A DNA stretch of 5,579 nt from Chloroflexota bacterium (GTDB taxonomy: Bacteria > Chloroflexota > Dehalococcoidia > Plut-88900). Below the pieces are notes generated by a model that was not told where the DNA came from, searched no databases, and saw nothing but the letters and a program-made list of their open reading frames with translations. The DNA is taken from NCBI GenBank assembly GCA_022572865.1, contig JACZVB010000124.1, positions 1 to 5,579 of the forward strand, written 5' to 3'. The translations under genes and the position numbers were made by a program. Of the stretch, positions 1 to 5,579 are shown piece after piece (position 1 is the stretch's first letter; each line of letters begins with the position of its first letter).

Positions 1-746
1 TCTTTGATCGCATCCACATCCTCTAGGGAGCGCACTGATCCGGAGATCCTGATCACACCATCCCCCACCTCAACTTCGATGTTGTCATCTGCGACGCCGG
101 CCTCCATTGCGATCCTGGCCCTCAGTTCCGCAGCGAGAGTCATGCAATCGATAGTCTTCAACGACTCTGGGGTGGTCTGAAACCGTGGCTGCTCTATCGT
201 GGTACGTATAGTCTCACAGGCATCGGCAATGCTCATGCATCCTGAATCAATGACAAGATCGAACTCCGATGTATCGTTGCGGCCGTCTTTATAGAGGGTC
301 CTCCCCCATCTGGACCTCTTCTCATCTATCTTATCGATGAACCGCTTCGCCTCTTTCCGGCCGACCGCATAATCGTTACGCTTCATGAAGGCGTCTATAC
401 GGGATTCCATACCCGTGATGACGATGACGCTTAGCATGTTTGGAAAGTTATTGAGCAATGCCCGTCCGTCATCCCCCAGATAAACCAGGTTCCCCTGTTG
501 TATCTCTTTGCTCAGAGCCGCCCGGCTGAAAGCGAGGTAGTGTGTCCATTCCAGGTCCATCCGAGGCAGCATGCCGAGATGCCTGTAACGCGCCTGATTT
601 AGCCTATGTGCCGACACCCCATACGATGCGATCTTTTCGATGACGGCTTCCCGGGTTACCAGCCTGTAATCAAGCTTCTCTGAGACCTGTTCGGCCAGAC
701 GCCTGGCGCCACTGAATGCTTCCTTAGATAACGTGATAATCGCCAT
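1..746 (-). CDS. Cytidylate kinase-like protein with C-terminal BON domain (3' end outside window)
   Basis: Read on the minus strand from ATG at 746-744, this frame stays open for 248 codons and leaves the window. Residues 3-33 (IITLSKEAFSGARRLAEQ, then DYRLVTRE) follow the start of cytidylate-kinase-like proteins (PF13189), whose usual pattern is ITISRE-GSGG-IA...LAEKLGY-LVDRE. Residues about 95-180 (ALLNNFPNMLSVIVITGMESRI, RKEAKRFIDKIDEKRSRW, EFDLVIDSGCMSIADA) match the LID/NMP-binding and C-terminal parts of that family. Residues about 200-248 (LAAELRARI, then IEVEVGDGVIRISGSVRS) look like the first half of a BON domain. If active it would phosphorylate CMP or a similar nucleotide in the cytoplasm. 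However, the P-loop GSGG reads FSGA (residues 11-14) and the DRE aspartate is Thr31, so catalysis is doubtful. The start is supported by AGAGGG seven bases upstream. Base composition is lower in GC than the operon to its right. Family assignment is fairly sure; function is not. Confidence 0.75.
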   Translation of the reverse strand, partial: MAIITLSKEAFSGARRLAEQVSEKLDYRLVTREAVIEKIASYGVSAHRLNQARYRHLGMLPRMDLEWTHYLAFSRAALSKEIQQGNLVYLGDDGRALLNNFPNMLSVIVITGMESRIDAFMKRNDYAVGRKEAKRFIDKIDEKRSRWGRTLYKDGRNDTSEFDLVIDSGCMSIADACETIRTTIEQPRFQTTPESLKTIDCMTLAAELRARIAMEAGVADDNIEVEVGDGVIRISGSVRSLEDVDAIK

Positions 747-802
747 CCTTCAACCCTCTGTTCCCGCTGCTATTCCACGTTCGACACCAGGTAGATGTCT
801 CT

Positions 803-808
803 TTTATA
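803..808 (-). promoter_or_regulatory. Possible -10 element for the kinase-like gene
   Basis: On the minus strand TATAAA lies about 57 bases upstream of the ATG at 746, in a short AT-rich stretch. No good -35 is seen at 16-18 bp spacing (best is TTCAAT, three of six matches). This is a tentative promoter call only. Confidence 0.25.
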
Positions 809-819
809 TTCACCCCTAA

Positions 820-999
820 TCTACAATTGAAAACATCGGCCCAGGCGCAGTCCGATTTTCGAGAATGAAGCGGTGCAAGAAGTGCGATGGACGGTTTCGG
901 AGTCGATCGGCAATAGTTGACCCAGAGGAGGTGGCCCGAGCCGTGGTGTGGTTGCGCCCGGATGCGACTCCTTGGTCTTCGGGCATCCTGGAGCGCTAG
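820..999 (+). pseudogene. Remnant of the C-terminal end of a short-chain dehydrogenase/reductase (SDR)
   Basis: On the plus strand, the open stretch from just after a TAA at 817-819 to TAG at 997-999 translates with two SDR-like C-terminal signatures in one frame and the right order. They are NIGPGAVRF (832-858), resembling the N-x-x-PG-x-x-x-T segment after the catalytic YxxxK helix, and VDPEEVARAVVWLRPDA (about 916-966), resembling the PEEVA-x-x-V-x-WL-SD-A segment near the SDR C-terminus, followed by a glycine where the family has TG. The spacing of about 20 residues suits the family. There is no Rossmann TGxxxGxG segment, no SYK catalytic part, no Shine-Dalgarno sequence and no terminal DGG, so this is a truncated, decayed 3' end. 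A start at ATG 865 would give a 44-residue peptide with CxxC (MKRCKKCDGRF), but I consider that unlikely to be a real small gene. The match is from memory of the family and rests on short motifs. Confidence 0.45.
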
Positions 1000-1087
1000 A
1001 AGCTAGTAGCAGAAATCAGCGTAACGTTCGGTCAATGGGTGGTCGATCACGAGTGCGAGACTGACATTATGACACTGGTCTCCGCAG
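1000..1087. other. Non-coding gap downstream of the CoA-transferase operon
   Basis: No reading frame is supported here. A short interrupted inverted repeat, GAGAC (1057-1061) and GTCTC (1078-1082) around a 16-base interior, lies just past the stop of the fused CoA-transferase gene. It has no T tract on the minus strand, so it is not a convincing intrinsic terminator. I found no better terminator for the operon. Confidence 0.4.
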
Positions 1088-3496
1088 TCAGGCGCCGGCA
1101 AACTCGGCCGTGGCTATGACTCCGGCCCGCCTCATCTCGGCGAGCTCCTCTTCGTCGAAGCCCAGCTCTCTCAGGACCTCCAAGGTGTGCTGCCCGATAA
1201 GGGCTGCCGCGGGCCTATCGGCGGCGGGGGTGTCGGAGAAGTGGACCAACACCCCTGGCTGCTGTAGCTCCGTGAACCGAGGGTGCTCCTTGCTGTCAAC
1301 CACCCCCAGGTCAAGGGCCTGAGGGTTCTGGTAAAACCCTTCCAGCTTGTCCTCCGCCGCCTTCACGCAGGGAACTCCCTCCGCCGTCAGGCGTTCCTCC
1401 CACTCTGCCGCGGGCCGCTGGGCAAACTCAGTAGAGAGCCCATCGCACAGCTTTTCATTCCAGGGGGCTTTGGCAGCGGCCGCCTCGAATGGAATGTTGC
1501 AATGGGACCACTTGCCTCCCAGGGTTGCCTTCAGCCTCTCCCATTCCTTGGCCTGCACGCAAGAGAGAAATAACCACCCCTCGGTTGTCTCGTACAGGCG
1601 GTAGAGCGCGCTAAACCCGTACAATTTGTTATCTGCCAGGACGCGGTCCACCTTACCCCGGTAGCGGATGAAGTCATCGGCGTTTACCAGCACGCCGGTG
1701 TTGATGAGGCTGAGCTCCACCTTCTGCCCCTGGCCGGTACGGTCCCGATGGTGAAGGGCCATAAGCACGGCCACGGCCAGGAGCATGGCATTAGTATCGT
1801 CGCAGACGGGCGTCCTCAGGAAAATCGGATGCTGGGGCCCCGTCCCCTGTCGAGCCGTGATACCCGACAACGACTGAAACAGGGGGTCGAATCCCGGCTT
1901 CCGGGCCTCGGGGCCCGTGGAGCCGTAGGCGGTGCTGTGGACATAGATCACATCGGGGCGAATCCTTCGGACCGATTCGTAGTCTGTCCCCAACCGCTCC
2001 GCTACACCGACCCGCATATTGTGCACCACCACGTCGCTGCGACGTATAAGCCGGAGGATAACCTCCCTGCTGAGCGGGGCCTTCAGGTCCAGGGCCACAT
2101 CCCTCTTACCCCTGTTCGCTCCGAGAATAAGCATTGGTATGGAGTGGGCTCCTTCGCCGTTTATCGGCTCCACCTTCACCACATCCGCCCCCAGGTCGGA
2201 CAGCATCATCGGGCCCAGGGGCCCGGCGATGTATGCGGACAGGTCCAGCACCGTCAGCCCATCCAGGGGGTGCCGGTGGGAGTTCCGAGGCCGCTTTCGG
2301 GGACCCGGGGCCTCGCTTCCGGCCCCGGCGCCATCCAGATTGCTGAGGACCTCCCTGGTGTGCTGCCCCGGGATAGGCGCAGGCCCCCTAACCAGGCCGG
2401 GGGTCTCCGAGAAACCTATGGCCAGGCCCGCCTGCTCCATCTCCCCCAGCAGGGGGTCCCGCAGTTTGATCACCATGCCGTTGTGATGCACCTGGGGCAG
2501 GTCCATGAACTCCTGGGTGGTCAGCACCGCCGCCGCCGGTACGTCCCCCTCCTCCAGTACCTTGAGCCAATGGGCACTGGGCCTCTCCATCAACCGGTTT
2601 CCTATCAATCCGATGGCGGCCCGGCGGTCCTCTTCTCGAGGCCAGCCCGGGGGCGCCAGCTCAAACCTCGGGTCTGTGGCCAGCTCCAGCAGGTCAAGGG
2701 CTATGGCCAGCTTCTCCCAGAACCACCGGGTTAGGCAGCCTATGTGTATCCACCGGCCATCGCCGCAGGGATACATACGGTAGGCCGGCAGGCCGCCCTG
2801 GGGTTCGACGTTGTTTATGATGAACTGGGGCAGCTCCCTGGCAATGGGGAGAACAGGATGACGAATGGCTATGGCCCCCTCGTACATGCTGGTGGTCACA
2901 TGCTGGCCCCTGCCGGTCGTGCTGCGAACGTGTAGAGCAGCCAGTATGCCCTGGAGGGCCAGCATAGACGCCCCGATGCTGGCAAGGGGAATGGAACAGA
3001 ACATAGGCCCATCTCTCACACCTGGCTGATCAGTCATTATGGCCGCCGCCGCCGATGCCAGGCCCTCGTACCCGTGGTAGTCCTTCCTGGGGCCGCGCAT
3101 GCCATAGGATGAGATGGAGCAGTAGACGAGATACGGATTGACCCGGCTTACCTGGGGATAGCCGATTCCAATGCCCTCGGCGACCCCGGGCCTGAATGTC
3201 TCCAGAAGCACGTCGGCGTTACTGGCCAGGGCCAGGGCCTTCTCCACGCCATCCCGACGGCGCAGGTCCAGGATGACGCTCTTCTTTCCCCGGTTCCAGA
3301 CCCGAAAGGCCGGGCCCTGGGCCAGGGGGTCCCCTTCGGGGCTTTCGATCTTGGTCACCTCGGCCCCGTAGTCGGCCAGGAGCATGGTGGCCAGGGCCCC
3401 GGGCAATCCGCGGGAGAAGTCCAGCACCCGGAGGCCCACCAGGGGGCCCGATACTCCCGGCGCTTGCTCTCCCCCTGTTTCCTCGGACGCTGCCAT
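1088..3496 (-). CDS. Tandem-fused class III (CaiB/BaiF) CoA-transferase, N-terminal half lacking the catalytic Asp
   Basis: An 802-residue protein, twice the usual length of about 400. Domain 1 (about 16-386) begins GPLVGLRVLDFSRG and LLADYGAEVTKIE; a Pro/Arg-rich linker (about 388-409) follows; domain 2 (about 410-785) begins HPLDGLTVLDLSAYIAGP and LSDLGADVVKVE. Both are textbook CaiB/BaiF N-terminal segments, and both halves carry the TG-x-GQ motif (194-198; 587-591) and a late GQHT (377-380; 768-771). Family enzymes move CoA between carboxylic acids through an aspartyl-CoA thioester; that Asp (D169 in E. coli YfdW) sits 21 residues before the TG-x-GQ threonine. Domain 2 has Asp566 there; domain 1 has Ser173. 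The protein may thus be a covalent pseudo-heterodimer with one acid-loading site. I chose ATG 3496 because upstream codons overlap the preceding gene and show no family similarity; only a weak GGGG precedes it. The gap to the upstream stop is 10 bases, so the two genes are probably co-transcribed and translationally linked. Substrate unknown. Confidence 0.88.
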   Translation of the reverse strand: MAASEETGGEQAPGVSGPLVGLRVLDFSRGLPGALATMLLADYGAEVTKIESPEGDPLAQGPAFRVWNRGKKSVILDLRRRDGVEKALALASNADVLLETFRPGVAEGIGIGYPQVSRVNPYLVYCSISSYGMRGPRKDYHGYEGLASAAAAIMTDQPGVRDGPMFCSIPLASIGASMLALQGILAALHVRSTTGRGQHVTTSMYEGAIAIRHPVLPIARELPQFIINNVEPQGGLPAYRMYPCGDGRWIHIGCLTRWFWEKLAIALDLLELATDPRFELAPPGWPREEDRRAAIGLIGNRLMERPSAHWLKVLEEGDVPAAAVLTTQEFMDLPQVHHNGMVIKLRDPLLGEMEQAGLAIGFSETPGLVRGPAPIPGQHTREVLSNLDGAGAGSEAPGPRKRPRNSHRHPLDGLTVLDLSAYIAGPLGPMMLSDLGADVVKVEPINGEGAHSIPMLILGANRGKRDVALDLKAPLSREVILRLIRRSDVVVHNMRVGVAERLGTDYESVRRIRPDVIYVHSTAYGSTGPEARKPGFDPLFQSLSGITARQGTGPQHPIFLRTPVCDDTNAMLLAVAVLMALHHRDRTGQGQKVELSLINTGVLVNADDFIRYRGKVDRVLADNKLYGFSALYRLYETTEGWLFLSCVQAKEWERLKATLGGKWSHCNIPFEAAAAKAPWNEKLCDGLSTEFAQRPAAEWEERLTAEGVPCVKAAEDKLEGFYQNPQALDLGVVDSKEHPRFTELQQPGVLVHFSDTPAADRPAAALIGQHTLEVLRELGFDEEELAEMRRAGVIATAEFAGA

Positions 3497-3506
3497 GGCC
3501 CCGGCG

Positions 3507-4715
3507 CTAGATGACCACCTTCTGGTCTTTAAGGGAGGTGATCTCTTCCCAGGTGTACCCCAGCTCACCGAGCACCTCTTCGGTGGACTCGCCGAATTCG
3601 GGGCTGGCCTTTCTCGGCATGAGTGACGCCCCATCGATCTGGAAGGGGATGGCAGTCTCTTTGAGCAGGCCGTATTGGGGATGCTCCACCTCCACCAGGT
3701 AGTCGTTGGCAGCCATCTGAGGGTCACGGATCACCTCGTCCGCCGAGGAGACGGCGCCCCAGGCGATGTGCTGGGCATCCAACCTGCTCCCCCACTCGGC
3801 CAGGGGCCTTGTGGCGAAAATATCGTCCAGGATCTCCACCAGCGCGGCACTGTTTTCTTTTCTAGGTTCCAGACTCCTGAACCTGGGGTCCTCTATCAGG
3901 TCCTCTCTATCGATGGCCCGGCAAAGGTTCGGCCAGTAACGGTCTGCCTGAAGGGTGCACATATAGAACCATCTGCCATCTGAGGAGCAATGAATGTTCA
4001 GAAGGGGATTGGGAGGGTTTTTCCTGGAATACTTGGGAATCGACTTTCCAGTGATCAGGGGCGCCCAGAGATTTTCGGCGGCGATCCAGGCGCCCGTAGC
4101 CAGAAGGGAGCTGTCCACCAGGCATCCCTGGCCGGTGCGCTGCCTTCGATAGAGGCCCAGCATAACCCCTGCAAAGAGGCACGTGCCGGTGGAGACGTCG
4201 CCCAGGGACCCGCGCATACGGACGGGATCTCCATCCGGCTCGCCCAGTCCGCCCATGATCCCGGAACGGGCCCAGAAGCCTATGGCGTCGAAGCCCATCT
4301 TATCCCGGTCGGGGCCCTTGGGCCCGAAGCCCGTGCCGCGGGCGTAGACTATAGATGGGTTGACGGAGTTGATGCTCTCATAGTCCACCTTGAGCTTTTC
4401 CAGGGTCGGCAGACGGAGGTTGGTGACGAACACATCGGCCCTCTTCACCAGCCTGTACATCACATCCAGGCCCTGGTCATGGGATATGTCCAGGGCCAGT
4501 GCCCTTTTACCCCGGTTCACCGCCTCGAACACGTAGTTGGGCGACCCTTTGGTGGGCGAGTCCGTGGGGGTCCAGCCCCGAGCAGGGTCGCCTCCGGTCT
4601 CCAGGTGCTCTACCTTGATTACATCGGCGCCGCAGTCGGCCAGGATCACTCCGCAGACGGGGCCCGCCAACCATATGCCCAGCTCGACCACCTTTACTCC
4701 ATCCAGAGGCAACAT
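3507..4715 (-). CDS. Class III (CaiB/BaiF) CoA-transferase, single domain
   Basis: A 402-residue cytoplasmic CoA-transferase, normal length for the family. Residues 3-36 (PLDGVKVVELGIWLAGP, LADCGADVIKVEH) form the conserved start. NRGKRALALD (68-76), YARGTGFGPKGP (124-135) and GFDAIGFWARSG (141-152) follow. The catalytic aspartate is Asp173 in GSLGDVSTG, 21 residues before T194 of the TGQG motif, as in YfdW/Frc. The C-terminal part (about 240-390) carries SSDGRWFYM, the small-domain helices and EVLGELGYTWEEI. It should transfer CoA from one acyl-CoA to another carboxylic acid by a ping-pong-like mechanism. I start it at ATG 4715: the CaiB similarity begins there, GGGAGG lies about 12 bases upstream, and an extended -10 at 4777-4785 lies inside the frame that would run on to an ATG at 4811. 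It is first in a two-gene operon with the fused CoA-transferase. Family members differ widely in substrate (formyl, carnitine, succinyl-malate, benzylsuccinate), and I see no decisive subfamily motif. Confidence 0.92.
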   Translation of the reverse strand: MLPLDGVKVVELGIWLAGPVCGVILADCGADVIKVEHLETGGDPARGWTPTDSPTKGSPNYVFEAVNRGKRALALDISHDQGLDVMYRLVKRADVFVTNLRLPTLEKLKVDYESINSVNPSIVYARGTGFGPKGPDRDKMGFDAIGFWARSGIMGGLGEPDGDPVRMRGSLGDVSTGTCLFAGVMLGLYRRQRTGQGCLVDSSLLATGAWIAAENLWAPLITGKSIPKYSRKNPPNPLLNIHCSSDGRWFYMCTLQADRYWPNLCRAIDREDLIEDPRFRSLEPRKENSAALVEILDDIFATRPLAEWGSRLDAQHIAWGAVSSADEVIRDPQMAANDYLVEVEHPQYGLLKETAIPFQIDGASLMPRKASPEFGESTEEVLGELGYTWEEITSLKDQKVVI

Positions 4716-4776
4716 CTCTAAACGGTCCCTCCCTGGCTTCTTCGCTGATAATAATCCGGCCTGCGCTGCGAGGGCG

Positions 4777-4785
4777 ATTATAGCA
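4777..4785 (-). promoter_or_regulatory. Extended -10 promoter of the CoA-transferase operon
   Basis: The minus strand reads TGCTATAAT, a perfect TATAAT with the TGn extension. The -35 position (about 4799-4806) is poor (CGGAAC at 17 bp), which extended -10 promoters tolerate. Transcription would start near 4770, giving a leader of about 55 bases before ATG 4715. The element lies inside the longer reading frame beginning at 4811, which argues against that start. Confidence 0.6.
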
Positions 4786-4788
4786 CGC

Positions 4789-4816
4789 TTGACACCCCGG
4801 TTCCGGGGCATACAAT
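4789..4816 (+). promoter_or_regulatory. Sigma-70-type promoter of the amidohydrolase gene
   Basis: The plus strand has a perfect -35 TTGACA (4789-4794), a 16-bp spacer and -10 TACAAT (4811-4816, one mismatch). Start of transcription is expected near 4823, about 50 bases before the ATG at 4873. The -35 box lies 6 bp from the minus-strand -10 of the divergent operon, so polymerase could hardly occupy both promoters at once. Confidence 0.65.
4795..4808. promoter_or_regulatory. Perfect palindrome in the divergent promoter, candidate operator
   Basis: CCCCGG-TT-CCGGGG is an exact inverted repeat with 6-bp arms and a 2-base centre. It occupies 14 of the 16 spacer bases of the plus-strand promoter and covers the -35 position of the minus-strand promoter. 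A dimeric repressor bound here would be well placed to shut both promoters. No regulator gene is in the window, so the role is inferred from position and symmetry only. Confidence 0.45.
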
Positions 4817-4860
4817 TGGGTCATTACGATAGCGGGCCTGGGAAGGGTGAGGACCTAAAA

Positions 4861-4866
4861 AGGAGG
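4861..4866 (+). promoter_or_regulatory. Consensus ribosome binding site AGGAGG for the amidohydrolase
   Basis: A full AGGAGG lies 3 bases before ATG 4870 and 6 bases before ATG 4873. The second spacing is the more usual, so it decides the start in favour of 4873; the difference is a single residue. Confidence 0.75.
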
Positions 4867-4872
4867 CAGATG

Positions 4873-5579
4873 ATGGCCAGAGACGGGTTTAAAGCTATGG
4901 ACTCCGACATGCACGTCATCGAGCCCCCGGACTTGTGGCAGCGATACACAGAGCCGGCCTTCAAAGACCGCGCCCCCAAGGGTTTCGAGCGGTGGATGGG
5001 GGACATGCAGATCGAGCTGGAGGGTTGCCTGATGCCCACCGAGCCCGAGGAATGGGCAACCGACAAGGCCCAGGAGCAGGACGATATTTACAGGCATTCC
5101 CACGAGAACGTCTGGGACCCGGCCTCCCAGGTCCGGGCCATGGACCTGGAACTCAAGGCCGTCTTTATCAGGCCCAACATCGTCAATGAGCGCAACTGGC
5201 ACGACCCTTACTACGATCCCCTCTGGGCCGAGATCGAAAGCCTGGGCATTCCCCTGGGCTTCCACGAAGGGTCTAACGCCAACATGAACCAGGTGGGCAA
5301 CCGGTTTAGCACCTATATGATGTTCCACACCTGCTGCCACCCCATGGAGATGATGCTCTCGGTTGTAGACATGATCGGGGGCGGGGTGTTCGAGCGGTTT
5401 CCCAATCTGCAGGTGGGCTTCCTGGAGGGCAACTGCGCCTGGGCCCCCTGGCTCTTATGGCGGCTCAACGAGCACTTCGAGCTGTCCGGCCGCTTCGAGT
5501 CCCCAAACCTGAAGCTGGAGCCCACGGACTACTTCAAGCGACAGGGGTACGTTTCCGTAGAGCCCGACGGGGAACCGGC
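4873..5579 (+). CDS. Amidohydrolase-2 family metal-dependent hydrolase (3' end outside window), with apparent internal deletion
   Basis: The first 235 codons of an amidohydrolase-2 (PF04909, ACMSD-like) TIM-barrel protein. The N-terminus MDSDMHVIEPPDLW carries the D-x-H metal-binding pair (Asp12, His14). Further family landmarks are RPNIVNERNWHDPYYDPLW (about 100-118), GFHEG (His131), HTCCHPMEMM (His152, His156), GGGVFERFPNLQVGFLEGN (about 169-187) and WRLNEHFE. The late catalytic aspartate (usually in a G-S/T-D-x-PH motif) lies beyond the window. Members hydrolyse or decarboxylate small carboxylic or aromatic acids; the substrate here is unknown. Near residue 93, AMDLE runs straight into LKAVFIRPN. 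In relatives as I remember them, about 70 residues lie between these (the AV-FP-RG strand, the RAYNDWL helix and the Arg-rich helix before ELGFKA). Thus an in-frame deletion near 5151 seems likely, and the protein may not fold normally. It is transcribed divergently from the CoA-transferase operon. Confidence 0.85.
   Translation, partial: MARDGFKAMDSDMHVIEPPDLWQRYTEPAFKDRAPKGFERWMGDMQIELEGCLMPTEPEEWATDKAQEQDDIYRHSHENVWDPASQVRAMDLELKAVFIRPNIVNERNWHDPYYDPLWAEIESLGIPLGFHEGSNANMNQVGNRFSTYMMFHTCCHPMEMMLSVVDMIGGGVFERFPNLQVGFLEGNCAWAPWLLWRLNEHFELSGRFESPNLKLEPTDYFKRQGYVSVEPDGEP

Noticed and set aside
960..988. Inverted repeat GGATGC...GCATCC with a 17-base loop as a possible terminator
   Set aside because: The stem is only six pairs, the loop is long, and no T tract follows on either strand; the sequence lies within the SDR-like remnant.
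1057..1082. GAGAC...GTCTC as the intrinsic terminator of the operon
   Set aside because: Five-pair stem, long interior and no T tract on the minus strand.
1748..2734. A 328-codon open frame on the plus strand
   Set aside because: It runs antisense through the fused CoA-transferase, its translation has no recognisable domain, and long antisense frames are expected in GC-rich DNA.
3497..3727. An N-terminal extension of 77 codons on the fused CoA-transferase (start at 3727)
   Set aside because: It overlaps the 3' end of the upstream CoA-transferase in another frame, has low-complexity out-of-frame character, and the CaiB similarity begins just after ATG 3496.
3990..4721. A 243-codon open frame on the plus strand
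   Set aside because: It is antisense to the well-supported CoA-transferase and shows no domain of its own.
4716..4811. Start of the single-domain CoA-transferase at ATG 4811
   Set aside because: The extra 32 residues have no family similarity and the likely promoter -10 (4777-4785) lies inside them; ATG 4715 fits the family start.
4855..5340. A 161-codon open frame on the minus strand
   Set aside because: It is antisense to the amidohydrolase, which has clear family motifs and a consensus ribosome binding site.

Overview
This 5.6 kb window looks like bacterial chromosome from an uncultured, fairly GC-rich lineage. The combination of class III (CaiB/BaiF) CoA-transferases, an amidohydrolase-2 protein of the 'DSDMHVIEPPDLW' type and a cytidylate-kinase-like/BON protein resembles what I know of Dehalococcoidia (Chloroflexota) metagenome bins. 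No rRNA, tRNA or marker gene here proves that assignment. I see no CRISPR array, insertion sequence or RNA gene.

Layout. (1) Positions 1-746, minus strand: the N-terminal 248 codons of a cytidylate-kinase-like protein carrying the beginning of a BON domain; its 3' end is outside the window. Its P-loop is visibly eroded. (2) Positions 747-1087: non-coding, containing what I read as the decayed 3' tail of a short-chain dehydrogenase gene on the plus strand (about 820-999). (3) Positions 1088-4715, minus strand: a two-gene operon of class III CoA-transferases, transcribed from about 4770 leftward. The first gene (4715-3507, 402 aa) is a single-domain enzyme with the catalytic aspartate. The second (3496-1088, 802 aa) is a tandem fusion of two CaiB-type domains; the first half has serine where the catalytic aspartate should be, and the second half keeps it. 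(4) Positions 4716-4872: a compact divergent promoter region. A minus-strand extended -10 (TGCTATAAT) and a plus-strand TTGACA/TACAAT pair lie within 40 bp, and a perfect palindrome CCCCGGTTCCGGGG fills most of the plus-strand spacer. (5) From 4873 to the window end, plus strand: the first 235 codons of an amidohydrolase-2 family metal-dependent hydrolase. It appears to lack about 70 internal residues compared with its family.

How the genes may work together (inference): the divergent CoA-transferase operon and amidohydrolase probably share one control point and one catabolic route, in which a hydrolase or decarboxylase acts on a carboxylic acid and CoA-transferases activate acids by CoA exchange. 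The substrate cannot be told from the sequence. The most useful points to follow up are the half-inactive tandem CoA-transferase, the palindrome in the divergent promoter, and the apparent internal deletion in the amidohydrolase.
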